From contig JADKKF010000002.1 in the NCBI GenBank assembly GCA_016720635.1, positions 407,001 through 471,000 of the forward strand: a DNA stretch of 64,000 bases. The letters are read 5' to 3'. Position 1 is the first letter of the stretch. Each line of letters begins with the position of its first letter. The position numbers were made by a program, and so were the translations under genes. The stretch is from Saprospiraceae bacterium. GTDB taxonomy: Bacteria > Bacteroidota > Bacteroidia > Chitinophagales > Saprospiraceae. This document shows positions 27,251 to 37,876 of this stretch, in pieces. A model generated the notes under the pieces. The model was not told where the DNA came from. It saw only the letters and a list, made by a program, of their open reading frames with translations, and ran no database searches.

Positions 27251-29156
27251 TTATGCCAGAGCATCTATTAATCTCGCCGTAATCCTCCAAAAATCCATTT
27301 CGGAAATGATACCAATCAGCTCACCCTTTGCACGACAGGGAGACAACCTAGCCTTTTAGTACGCATGAGGTTGAGAGCTTCCCTGAATGGTCGCATGAGG
27401 GTCTTGGTGATAGGCTTTTTTATCATTATCTCTTCGACGGTAGTTCTTTTTCTTATTTAAATGTGCTTTGGTAAAATGTCGAAGTAATAATCTAGCAGAA
27501 ATCAGTCCAATAAGGTGACCTTTTTGTCGACGGGCATATAATGAATCATTCGCCAATCCATGATTTCGGCTACGAGTTCTATGATGTCATCTCTTTGAAC
27601 CGTGACGGCTAAGACGTTTGTATAAATTCTTGAACCCTGAGATTGGAGGAGAATAATTTTCAAGGTCTTTAACATTTGGCATTTCCCAAGTATGTACTGG
27701 CATGTGCTTTCCTGGATTTTTAATGATAGAAGAAGTTAAAATGGTCACAGCTTCGTCGTTGCTTATTTTTCTTTAGGTCGGTATAGGCCACAACATCCAT
27801 CCACGCCATTCATATGCGATTTTGTACGCCCTTCAATGACCCCAAGATATTTGTCAATTTCGGCCGGAATTTACTTTTTTTTTTTAGTCCTTCCCTTTAC
27901 CAAAGGCAGAAGTTTCGTAAAATCAGATCGCTTGCATTGATTTTGTCTTTAAACCAAGTAAACTTACTATCCATACCCGTCATGGCAGCTTTACCAAAAT
28001 TATCTCGAGCGTCTTCAAAACCTCATATGATCACGGATATCTTTTATTTGGTCGCCAAGCCCTATCATAGCTCCTAACCAAAAAGGCAGAGTTGGCAATT
28101 TCGTCCAAAACTGTTGGGGCCAGAAGGCATCACTCGGTTTTCTATCCTTAGGTGAGGTTTCCCATTTTGGGGGAAATGCCATAGCAAGGTCTATTCCATC
28201 GATACGCACTGCAGAATTGTGCATGAGTAGCGACTTTAGCTTTGGTATTTCACCCTTGACTATTTTCTTAATGCTATCTTCTTCTAACTTTGCCACCTAG
28301 TAAGACACGGAATCTAGCTTAAGGTCTTCCCGATAGATTTCTAAGAATGACTCCTGAGCCATTGGACTCTAAAATCGACCCGAGGGCTGGTTTCTCTCAA
28401 GTGATCATGGCTCGTACGTGTGTCGATAGACTGCTGGAATAGAGCTATGCGTGACTCGTGCCAAAGCCTCCTTCCAAATACAATGGGCGAGTTAGCGGCC
28501 ATGCCACCGTAGGACCGGCCAAACTTTGCGCAATATGTACATTTTGACAAAAATCAATTGGGACACCTGTAAGTGCACCTGAAAAGATGTGTTACAAGCC
28601 TCAAAAGAGGGGAATCGTGCTTTAAATGGATTTCATCGATACCGCCTCAACCGCAGTTCATATGAACTTCCCCTTTCATCTCGGCATCGATGCGGCCATC
28701 AGTGCTCGATATCGGGGCTTATCTGTCAGATTTTTTAAATCTAAATCAAATTTCGAAGCGTGGGCCAAATTCCAGTCATTAAACGGGCATCAAAATCGAC
28801 CAGCACGTCTTTGATCATTTAAGGAGACGAAGATTCTCGTTCTCAAGTTCTGAAAAGCATTTACCCTCAAAGACAAGTGGCGAAAGGTTGGTCTCTAAGT
28901 TGAACTTAGCCAACTCAGTCACGACTTGCGGATGGTTGTTGAGTCTTTCAAGAACATCAAGGTTGATAAGGGCTGGTTTGAAAGTTTTTTTATCTACAAT
29001 TACCAGTTCTTGTTCTGCACCAATTCGCGTGATATCATTCTCAAACCACTCATTTTGAGCATGTAATCGAATGCCTGAATATCATCTAAAAGTGCTTTGA
29101 CGAATTGTTGTCTCTCTACATCATCTTTCAATAAAACGGCTTTGGCCTCTTCCCAT
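27251..29156 (-). pseudogene. GCS2-family glutamate-cysteine-ligase-like protein with CBS domains, broken by many frameshifts
   Basis: Ordered fragments in changing frames rebuild one protein of about 630 residues. The N-terminal part reads EWFENDITRIGAEQELVIVD and FNLETNLSPLVFEGKCFSEL (28,830-29,060), typical of the GCS2 family. The middle holds ANSPIVFGRRLWHESRIALF (about 28,430-28,500) and FWLGAMIGLGDQIKDIRDH. The C-terminus is a CBS pair: RDDIIELVAEIMDWRMIHYM, KPITKTLMRPFREALNLM and LIGIISEMDFWRITARL, to a TAA at 27251. GCS2 enzymes join glutamate to amines such as cysteine; the CBS version is seen in Bacteroidota but its substrate is not known to me. An extra G just after the likely ATG (29156) is the first of at least six indels. 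Confidence 0.8.
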
Positions 29157-29410
29157 ATGTCAATTTGAATAAAATGAAATAATATCTTTATTGTATCAAT
29201 ATGCTAATATACAAGGTATTTTATTTGATATGATTTTATTTTTCAAAAAGGGAAATAATAATTTTAAAAAAAGTAAAAGACCTAGCCAATTGATTGCTTA
29301 TATGCTCCTTTTGCAGCAATTTTAAGTGATTGTTTTTTGGTTAAAGATTCAATCTAAATCAATTTTATAAGGTAGTAGTATAGTTCTTTAACTTTGATGG
29401 ACCTAAAACT

Positions 29411-31279
29411 TTATTTTTTCTGTAATATAAAAGATTTGGGCAGGGTATTTTCACCTATAATGATCATGGAATACAAGCCAGAAGGCAATGCTGATAAATC
29501 TAATTTCTGTGGTGGATTGAATAAACTTAAAATAACTCGCCCCTGAAAATCAAGAATAATCAGTTCTTCGATAGAATATTTTGCCTCAATATTTAAATAT
29601 CTTTCGATTGGATTTGGGTAAACCTTTATGTCCAATTCCTTAAGGTTGCTTATATTCAATATTTTGGTGTAAGTGAATTTTCCATCAGCATCAATCTGTT
29701 TTAATCTATAATAGGATTGTCCCACTAGGGGTTGTTTATCACAATATCCATAATTTGAAAAATTGGCATTTTTACTTTTAATAAATCCGATTTTCTCAAA
29801 CGATGTCCCGTCGGAGCTGCGTTCGATCTCAAATCCACGACTATTCGTTTCTAACTCGGATTTCCAAGTCAATTGAACCGTTTTTTGAGGAGTTAAAATT
29901 GCTTTAAACTCTGAAAGTTTAATTGGTAAAAAAATTGCCTCAGGTTCAAAAATCCATATGTCAAGGACTCCATTGTTTCCTGTAAGGTCGCCATCGGTGG
30001 ATTTTGAACTGCCAATAATTCTATTACCTAAAAGGTTAAATTCAATGTCGAATGCTTTGTCTTCACCAGAACCACCATAGGTATTTTGTGACAGAATTGC
30101 CCCAGTGGATTTATTGAGAGTGGCTACCCATACATCATAGTCGCCTTTATAATCTGTTATATCACCACCAGAACCGTTTATCCAACCCGAGACGATAGGA
30201 TTGTTGGCTGCATCTACCGCGACACAGGTTAACACATCGAAGGTGCCTAGACTTCCCACGCAATTAGTCCATTGCAAAGTTCCACTTGCATTCACACATA
30301 CTACGAAGCCGTCACTTTCCCATACTCCACCATATTTATCGGTACAGTTTACATCAGTACTATTGGCATTCCCTACTGCGAATATAGTCCCATCACTCGC
30401 CACTGCCAAACCATGTCCTGCATCAAATGCATTCGTACCACCATACATTCGACTCCATACCAAAGCTGTTCCGCTAGAGTTTATCTTGGTGACGATCATA
30501 TCTGTTCCCCCCAATGGACTAGGTGAGGGCATAACGGGTATGTCAGGAGAGGCTCCTCTGCCAACTAGGACATAAGTATCATCGACAGCAGAATAAGCAA
30601 CTGCAAACATTTCATCACCCCAAGATCCGCCGAATAGGAGTTCAAACATTTTAGCAGTGGAGGTTGTATTTATCTTAAAAAACCAAGGTCCAGCTAGTCC
30701 TCCTGGGCTATTGATTCCAACTCCGTCATGTCCAACATTTGTATTTGCTACCATAGCCAGATTGCCATCTGGAGCAATAGCGACTGAAGCATAATTGGCT
30801 ACGGTTTCATCACCCAACGCTGTCCCATAACAGGCAGCCCAGACTATTGAACCAGTGGGAGAAATTCTGAAAATGCATATATCCTTTCCACCTGGTTTGC
30901 TAGCAGGTAAATCTCCATCGGAAGCATTAGAATTAGAGTGCCCGACTGCGATAAAATCGCCTGTTGGCAATTGTTGAATGGTTGACCCTTGTTCATCATT
31001 ACTGCCCCCAATACATCGTTTCCATTCGATTGTGTTTGCATTTGACATTTTTAATACAAAAATATCTGTTCCGCCATGATGCGCTTGCAATCCTCCAGGA
31101 ATATCAAGATCGTTTGAACTAACTGTTGAGATAGAAATATAACCACCATCCGAAGTCCTAACCATGTGATTTCCATAGTCATCAAGAGTACCGCCATAGT
31201 TATTTTGCCATGTTACTTGGGAAAAGCAAACCATCGAATATAAGTTTACTAATAGAAGGAAGAACAATTTTGATTTCAT
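29411..31279 (-). CDS. Secreted beta-propeller-like repeat protein with T9SS sorting domain
   Basis: A 622-residue exported protein. A signal peptide ends at CFSQ (residue about 21). Residues about 22-445 carry repeated units such as GGTLDDYGNHMVRTSDGGYI, GGSNDEQGSTIQQLPTGDFI and GGSGEDKAFDI, each a GGxxxD...T/S-D-GxI pattern of delta-60 or SBBP-like propeller blades. An FN3-like segment follows (QLTWKSELETNSRGFEIERS), then a T9SS type A sorting domain from VYPNPIERYLNIEAK to the end. The protein should be secreted or anchored at the surface. It diverges from the LytTR regulator across 398 bases. Confidence 0.88.
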   Translation of the reverse strand: MKSKLFFLLLVNLYSMVCFSQVTWQNNYGGTLDDYGNHMVRTSDGGYISISTVSSNDLDIPGGLQAHHGGTDIFVLKMSNANTIEWKRCIGGSNDEQGSTIQQLPTGDFIAVGHSNSNASDGDLPASKPGGKDICIFRISPTGSIVWAACYGTALGDETVANYASVAIAPDGNLAMVANTNVGHDGVGINSPGGLAGPWFFKINTTSTAKMFELLFGGSWGDEMFAVAYSAVDDTYVLVGRGASPDIPVMPSPSPLGGTDMIVTKINSSGTALVWSRMYGGTNAFDAGHGLAVASDGTIFAVGNANSTDVNCTDKYGGVWESDGFVVCVNASGTLQWTNCVGSLGTFDVLTCVAVDAANNPIVSGWINGSGGDITDYKGDYDVWVATLNKSTGAILSQNTYGGSGEDKAFDIEFNLLGNRIIGSSKSTDGDLTGNNGVLDIWIFEPEAIFLPIKLSEFKAILTPQKTVQLTWKSELETNSRGFEIERSSDGTSFEKIGFIKSKNANFSNYGYCDKQPLVGQSYYRLKQIDADGKFTYTKILNISNLKELDIKVYPNPIERYLNIEAKYSIEELIILDFQGRVILSLFNPPQKLDLSALPSGLYSMIIIGENTLPKSFILQKK

Positions 31280-31585
31280 AATTTTGAATTTGACGTTATT
31301 AATATTGATTTTCTTGACTTAGTTATTTATTGTGGGAATTTATGTGATGACTCGAGTTATTTTTATTAATAAATTGATATTAGCTGTATATATACTAGAA
31401 ATCACCGATAGCAAACTGGATCCCCTTCTTCCCTTTTAAATCCTTATATTGCGATAATATCCAAATTCGGTTTTTCATTTGAATAATACACTTTATAATT
31501 TAGATATATGTGCTATAAAATACAAACATCATTTATCCTAAATGGCTATTCAAATTTAAATTGAATCATACTGAACGTAACTGAA
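31280..31585. other. Divergent AT-rich spacer, nothing specific recognised
   Basis: First part of the 398-base region between the T9SS gene (minus) and the LytTR gene (plus). No reading frame or structured RNA was recognised, and no clear TAnnTTTG box was seen on either strand. The direct-repeat operator candidate begins at its right end. Confidence 0.4.
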
Positions 31586-31620
31586 AATTGAGTAAACGGT
31601 CGAGTAATTGAGAAAACGGT
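31586..31620 (-). promoter_or_regulatory. Direct repeats resembling a LytTR-type operator
   Basis: AATTGAGTAAACGGT (31586-31600) is repeated as AATTGAGAAAACGGT (31606-31620), one mismatch, 20 bases apart start to start. On the minus strand each reads ACCGTTTnC, close to known LytTR targets (the core is an ACnGTT-like direct repeat about two helical turns apart). The pair ends 57 bases before the start codon of a LytTR regulator, so it may be an autoregulatory site or may control the divergent T9SS gene. Confidence 0.5.
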
Positions 31621-31677
31621 TTTAATCTGCATGGATTGGAATAAAACTAGGAGAAAAAAATATTTAAATCTAATAAA

Positions 31678-32418
31678 ATGAAAGCGGTAATTATTGATGA
31701 TGAGCGTTTTGCCATTTCACTGCTAAGTAAAATGATAGTTGATAATTTTCCTGAAATTTCAGAATTAAAGACAACCAATCATCCCCTAGAAGGGATTGAT
31801 TTGATAAATACATTTAAACCTGAAATCCTGTTTATTGATATCGAGATGCCCCATATGAATGGTTTTGAGCTGCTAAGCCAATTAGAAAATGCTGAGTCGA
31901 TTAATGTAATATTTACTACAGCATACAATCAATATGCCATCAAAGCGATTCGATTCAGCGCTCTGGATTATCTTTTAAAGCCTATCCAACTATCTGAATT
32001 GAAGGAAGCCATTGCTAGACATATCTTACAAAAAAATGAAAGAGTCAATCGACCTGATCGCTATCACAACTTATTATACAATTTGAGGGGAGAAAATCAA
32101 AACAGGAAGCGAATAGCGATACACTCCTCAGATGGCAACTCCTTTGTAGAGATTTCTGAAATCATTTATCTGCAAGGTGACAATAACTATACTTATATTT
32201 TTACACAAAAGAGAAAATATGCATTGGCAAAAACGCTAAAGGAATTTGAAGAAATACTCAGCGAAGATGGATTTTTTAGATCCCATAAATCAATTATAGT
32301 AAACCTAAATGAAATCAAGTCAATCGATGCCGACCAAATAGTTTTGAAAAATAATCTTCGGGTTGCTGTGTCGAGACGAAGGAAGCAAGAGCTAGAACTA
32401 GCATTATTATATAGGTAG
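31678..32418 (+). CDS. LytTR family response regulator
   Basis: A 246-residue two-domain regulator. The receiver domain (about 1-118) has the acidic pair IDDE at residues 6-9, the phosphorylation site Asp54 in LFIDIEMPH, Thr/Ala in FTTAYNQ and the conserved Lys in LLKPI. The LytTR DNA-binding domain (about 145-245) shows the family motifs EISEIIYLQGDNNYTYIF, FFRSHKSIIVNLNEIKSI and VAVSRRRKQEL. In Bacteroidota such regulators usually pair with a LytS/YehU-type histidine kinase; none is adjacent here, so it is an orphan. The direct repeats just upstream suit autoregulation. Confidence 0.95.
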   Translation: MKAVIIDDERFAISLLSKMIVDNFPEISELKTTNHPLEGIDLINTFKPEILFIDIEMPHMNGFELLSQLENAESINVIFTTAYNQYAIKAIRFSALDYLLKPIQLSELKEAIARHILQKNERVNRPDRYHNLLYNLRGENQNRKRIAIHSSDGNSFVEISEIIYLQGDNNYTYIFTQKRKYALAKTLKEFEEILSEDGFFRSHKSIIVNLNEIKSIDADQIVLKNNLRVAVSRRRKQELELALLYR

Positions 32419-33100
32419 TTTAAAGTACGGTTTCGTCATTTCTAATTTGGCAATAATACGACCATTTTCTGCTCTCTTTTTGGTTTTGTTTTCAGATCTA
32501 ATGATAAAACAGAACCCATACTAGATTAATTTGAGGTATTTCTAGTTAAATTTTTTGTATTGTAAATGAGGAGTTCAATTCGAAAATCCATGGTTTTTGC
32601 AAAAATCAGTAAAAGTGTTTCTTGCTAGTGATTAGCAAATTTCAATTGGATTGGCTACAAATTTGGACGAAAAAGCGGAATTTTTTAGGTTATTTTTTCA
32701 TAACAAAATATATTATCGAATAAAAGTTAGGTTTGACAATAAAGATATTATATAAAAAGCATTTTCGTAAAAAAATAAGGCAATAATCATAAAATTCAAA
32801 CTATAAATATATTGTTAAAACCATGAAATGACAAATAAAAAACTATTTTGTGCTTAGAATTTGAATATTTATTTTATCAATATTAATAAAATAAATGGAT
32901 AAGCCATTAAAAAATAGGCACTAAAGGTTTAGAATTTTTTATCATTTCAATTTTACCCAGAATGGTGTAATGGTGCAAAAGCCAAATCAAATACATTTGC
33001 ATTGATAAAACTAGATGACTCATTTGGATAACAATTTGTCCAAAGGTGTTATCATGGTTTATGCAAGAATTATTTTATTTTTTAACAATAACTTTATCTC
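32419..33100. other. Long AT-rich spacer upstream of the cohesin/dockerin gene
   Basis: A 680-base stretch with no coding frame supported on either strand. It is very AT rich with A and T runs. The only motif worth noting is TACATTTG at 32992-32999. It may hold a long 5' leader or regulatory DNA for the large surface-protein gene that follows. No tRNA-like or strong hairpin structure was recognised. Confidence 0.5.
32992..32999 (+). promoter_or_regulatory. Candidate -7 box (TACATTTG) for the large surface-protein gene
   Basis: TACATTTG matches TAnnTTTG, 101 bases before the ATG at 33101. No -33 TTTG at standard spacing, so this is a weak call that rests on the single box and its position. 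Confidence 0.35.
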
Positions 33101-36100
33101 ATGACAAAAATGAACAATTATTTTTTGAAGTGCAGAAGTTTAATGTTTTTGATGTTTATAGGAATTTCTGAGCCTTTTACATCAAGGGTTATTAAAGCAG
33201 ACAATGAATTGCTCCAATACAACAATTAATTTGTTGCCTGGAGAGTGTACTACCAATTTCTCCCCAAACATTATCTCTACTGCTGTAGCTCCTGGATATA
33301 CATTATCTGGAGGTACTACTACCACGATTGGTACGATGACCAATGGTGTTGTAACGCAGACGGGTGGACCTACTATTGGTACGCCTCTTTCAGCTGGAAC
33401 CTATACATTGACTTTTAGTGCAACAGATCCAGGGTTAGTGGTTCCAACTGTTACTTGTTCTATGACAGTAACTGTTGTCAACTACGAAAACCAACCAGGG
33501 AATGTTGTCAATCACAGCTTATTGTGCAATCAATTAGCCAATATTTCATTGGATGAGGATTGTAAAGCTCCTGTAACACCAGGAATGGTGTTGGTTGGCG
33601 GGCCTTTATGCTTGTTTTAATCGATACCAAGTAACGGTAATGAATACCAACGGTACGGTTGTACCTGGTGCAACGGTTACTTCAGCTCATTTAGGACAAA
33701 CGCTACAGGTTAAAGTGACTGATCCTGTCGTAGGAAATTCCTGCTGGGGATTTATCAAAGTGGAAGACAAAATGCCACCAACATTCACTTGCAGAGACTA
33801 TACTATACCTTGTACAGATACGAGAGATGCTAACAGTTTTAGACCTACAATTATAGATAATTGTGGAACCGTTGTTAATATTAGATATAGCGAAACAATT
33901 CTTTCTTCTGATCAATGTAATGGTCAATATTGGAGAGTAATTAGAAGAATTTGGACAGCCGAAGATACTTTTGGCAATACAGGTACTTGTACTCAGTATA
34001 TCTACTATACAAGACTTTCAATCATTGGATTATCATGGCCTTCTCACTATGATGGAGTTTCTGTAGGAGCTTTACCAGTTTTAGAGTGTGGTGGTTCTTG
34101 GGATAGCAATGGAAACGGGTATCCAGATGTATCTGAAACGGGTACTCCAGGTGGTACTTCATGTAATATTCAAGCTACCCATAGAGACGAGGTGATCAAA
34201 GTTTGCGGTGATGATGCTGGTACAACAGCTCTTGAAGGAACTTTCAAAGTTTTAAGATTTTGGACTGTTTTGGATTGGTGTACAGGCGAGATTGCTTCAC
34301 ATCTGCAGCTAATCAAAGTGGGTGATCATGGAGCTCCAATTGTGACTTGCCCAGTTTATCCAACTCGTCCATTGGCATTGGGAACAGGTGCACCTGGTTC
34401 TTTGGTTGCTTCTCTTGGAAACAACGTTACATTGAGTACAGATTACAATTCTTGTACTGCATCTTATAACTTCCCACCAGCTACTGTTACTGATGGTTGC
34501 TCTAGTGTTATTAGAAGAGGTTGGTTAGTTGGTACAGATGTAGTTACTGGTCTTGAAGCATTTAGAATCAACACGAATGGTGGTATTGTTAGAAATATCC
34601 CAGTTGGAAATTACAGAGTATGTCATTTTATCGAAGATGAATGTGATAATATCGGTACTTGTTGTTTTAATATAGCTGTAAGGGATTATGTATCTCCAGT
34701 AGCTATCTGTAAAACATATTTGACTATTGGCTTAGGTGATAACGGAAGAGGAAGAATCCAAGCTACTGACTTTGACAACGGATCATATGACAATTGTGGT
34801 ATCGTTACTTGGAGAGTTAGAAGAATGTCAGATCCTTGTCATAGCCCAGCTATTACAACTTTTAGAGATACTGTTGCTTTCTGCTGTACAGATGTTAACA
34901 AGAAAATTGCAGTTGTAATGAGAGTTACTGATGCTAACGGAAATTACAATGAATGTATGGACTCAGTATTGGTACAAGACAAATTGCCACCAATCATCAC
35001 ATGTCCACCAGACATCAACATCGACTGTAGATATCCATATGAACTAGGAAATCTAGGTATATTTGGAACCGTTGTTAACGGTGGAAATGGATCAAACTAT
35101 GTATTTAGAGATAGTATTTTCATTGATGAGCGTTATGGTCATATTGGCAGACATTCAGAAGGTCAGCAAGATAGAAGACATTTCGTAGGTGTAAATGGAA
35201 TTGCTTATGATAACTGTTCGTTGAATTTGGCTTATTCAGAATCTCCAAGTATTTTCTGTAACAGAGGTTCTATCACAAGAAGATGGACAGCTTCTGATGC
35301 CGCTGGATCAAGATCATGCGTACAGTATATCAATATTTACAATACTTATGAATTTAACGGAGCTGATTTTAATGTATTGACCGCAAGTAGCGGACAACCA
35401 CCTTACGATGTGCCGTTCTCTAATTATAACAATACTAGAGATTACAACTGGGATGATATGCACGATATCTACTGGCCAGCAGATTATACAACCAATCAGT
35501 GTGGAGCAGCTTTAGATACAGCCAATATTCCTTGGCCTTACAAGAAGCCTTGGTTTAGAGAAGATATTTGTTCTAATGTAGGTGTAGGATATGATGACTG
35601 GTACTTTGATTTTGAAGTAGGTTCAAGTCAAGGATGTAAGAAAGTTATCAGAAAGTGGAAAGTTATCTACTGGTGCCAAAAAGACCAAGCGGGCAACTTT
35701 GCAACATGGATGTACGATCAAGTATTGGTGGTAATGAATTCTTTAGCTCCAAACTTTACAAATTGCGCACCTGTTTCATGGTGTCATAATGGTCCTGGTT
35801 GTGGTCCTCACTTCCAATCATTGACAATCACTGCTACTGATGATTGTGATCCAGAAACTAAGTTGAGATACAGAAATCAAGTAGATATTGACAACAATGG
35901 TACATTTGATTTCTTTGGTACAGGTTCTACTATTAATCCTGCATCTGGATGGCCATTAGGTACACACAGAGTTGTATGGGAAGTAGAAGATGGATGTGGA
36001 AACAAGGAAACTTGTACTCAAATAGTTACGATCAGAGATTGTAAGAAACCAAGTCCAGTATGTATCGAGTTGATTGCAGAATTGATGCCTACAACTTGTA

Positions 36101-37577
36101 TGATCGAGCTTTGGGCGTCTGACTTTGTCGCTGCCAATAGCTCAAACGACAACTGCCCTGGTCCTTACAGATATACATTCGATGCAGCAGGAAATCAACC
36201 AAATAGAGTATTTACATTGGCTGACGTAGGTCGTGTACCAGTAAATATCTATATGTGGGATGCAGCAGGAAATTCTGATTTCTGTATTACTACAGCAACT
36301 ATCCAAAACAATATGCCTTGTAATACTGGCGTAAGCAGATTATTATCAGGAACAGTTAAGACTGAATTGAATACCGATGTAAAAGATACAAAAGTATCTG
36401 TCATGGATGCCAACAACAATGAGGTAAGCTACAGGATGTCCACTTCTACAGGTGAGTATGATTTTGGTGTAATGACTGCATCTAATCAGACTGTTGTACC
36501 AACGAGAGATGATAACCACAGAAATGGTATCAGCACAGCGGATATCATTGCGATCCAAAAGCATATCTTGGGAAGCCAAGCATTGTCAACTGGATACAAG
36601 ATGATCGCAGCAGACGTTAACAAGTCTAATAGTATCACAGCGGCGGACTTAGTAGAATTGAGAAAATTGGTTCTATTCAAGATCGATAAATTCTCTAACA
36701 ATACATCATTCAGATTCGTAGATAAAAATACAATTTGACAACTGGAAACGTATTTAGCACAAGCTTCCCTGAGAAAGCAACTTTGACAACTGCAGAAGTA
36801 AATAATGTGTTTGTTAATTTCGTAGCAGTGAAGGTTGGTGATGTTAATGATAACGCAGTAGTTAACTTAACTGGAACACCAGAAGAAAGAAGCGGAAAGA
36901 CATTTTCATTCAATGTAGCAGAAGCTAATTACACAGCAGGTGAAACAGTAAAAGTAACTATGAACGCAGCATCATTCAGCAATATCAACGGATATCAGTT
37001 TACAACAAACTTTGATAACCAAAGATTGGAATTCGTAGGATTCGAAGCTGGTAAATTGAATGTAAATGATGATAACTTCGGATTTACAATGTTGGAAAAT
37101 GGTAAGATCACAACAAGCTGGTCAAACCCAACAGCAGTAAGCGTAAATGATAACGAAGGATTATTCACATTGGTATTCAAGGCTAGAAGCAACGGTACAG
37201 TAAGTGAAAGCGTTTACGCTACATCTGAAGTAACCAATGCTCAAGCATACAATGCAGCAGGAGAAACCATGAACGTAGGATTGAACTTCATCGGAAAAGA
37301 TGGTGTAAAAGTACAAGGCTTCGCATTGTACCAAAACCAACCAAATCCATGGGGAACAGAAACATTGATTGGTTTCAACTTGCCAGAGTCTATGAAGGCA
37401 AAAGTGAGCATCTATGATGTTACAGGAAAAGTACTTAAAGTAGTAGAAAGAACTTTCAACAAAGGATACAACAGTGTAACTTTGAACAAAGGAGAACTTC
37501 CAGCTACTGGGGTTATGTACTATCAATTAGATGCAGCTGATTTCAGTGCAGCTAAGAAAATGATTATACTTGAATAA
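33101..37577 (+). CDS. Giant HYR/Ig-like, dockerin and cohesin protein with T9SS sorting domain (three frameshifts)
   Basis: One gene of about 1490 codons read in pieces. The signal peptide starts at ATG 33101 (MTKMNNYFLKCRSLMFLM). An extra A near 33200 shifts to the frame of 33204-33600. An extra T in TTT at 33606-33608 shifts again to 33609-36730. A missing T near 36733 moves to the final frame. The bulk consists of Cys-rich Ig-like modules with repeated DxCG/DNCG and VxDKxPP motifs (HYR-like). A dockerin-like pair follows (GISTADIIAIQKHILG, ADVNKSNSITAADLVELRKL), then a cohesin-like domain (NVAEANYTAGETVKVTM) and a T9SS domain (LYQNQPNPWGTETLIGFNLP to the end). Arginine is mostly AGA, unlike the neighbours, suggesting high expression. 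Probably a surface adhesin or matrix protein. Confidence 0.85.
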
Positions 37578-37611
37578 TAGAATCTAGGTTCTAGAAATTC
37601 AAAGAAAGAGC

Positions 37612-37641
37612 AGAGCCTCGACGCAAGTCGGGGCTCTTTTT
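37612..37641 (+). terminator. Rho-independent terminator after the surface-protein gene
   Basis: Stem AGAGCCTCGAC (37612-37622) pairs with GTCGGGGCTCT (37627-37637) over 11 positions with one G-T, loop GCAA, followed by TTTTT. It lies 34 bases after the stop at 37577. Confidence 0.9.
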
Positions 37642-37657
37642 GTTTGTGGGATGTACT

Positions 37658-37772
37658 TAGCGCATAAGGTGGATGGAGGATGACGCAGTCGGTCTCGCTC
37701 ATAAGCGAGACGAGACTCCGCAATACACCGACCCCGAACCGCAGGGAATGGGAAATGCCCTAAAAATAATTG
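37658..37772. repeat. Dispersed two-hairpin intergenic element, copy B
   Basis: Starts AGCGCATAAGGTGGATGGAGG. Stem 1 is GTCTCGCT (37692-37699) / AGCGAGAC (37704-37711) with loop CATA. AATACACCGACC (37722-37733) is identical in copy C. The 3' end is GGGAAATGCCC, then TAAAAATAAT. The second stem is weakest here. It sits between the terminator above and the sdhC promoter, so this copy is probably not cotranscribed with sdhC. Confidence 0.7.
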
Positions 37773-37850
37773 ACTGGAAAGAATGTAGATTTAATTGTAA
37801 TAATTCTAAATAAAGGGAATTTGGATTAACATTTTTTGCCGCAAATTTGT

Positions 37851-37858
37851 TACTTTTG
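37851..37858 (+). promoter_or_regulatory. Candidate -7 box (TACTTTTG) for the sdh operon
   Basis: TACTTTTG matches TAnnTTTG and ends 18 bases before the sdhC ATG at 37877. TTTG upstream at 37820-37823 is 27 bases away, longer than the usual 19-21, so only the -7 element is convincing. Confidence 0.5.
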
Positions 37859-37876
37859 TGTTAAATTGAATACATA

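Noticed and set aside
27800..28850. Plus-strand open frames of 60-90 codons in the damaged block (27,814-28,077; 28,626-28,814).
   Set aside because: They are antisense shadows of the broken GCS2-CBS gene on the minus strand and have no protein-like features.
33196..36740. Phase variation by slipped runs in the surface protein gene.
   Set aside because: The runs involved have only two to four bases, too short for typical contingency loci; consensus error is more likely.
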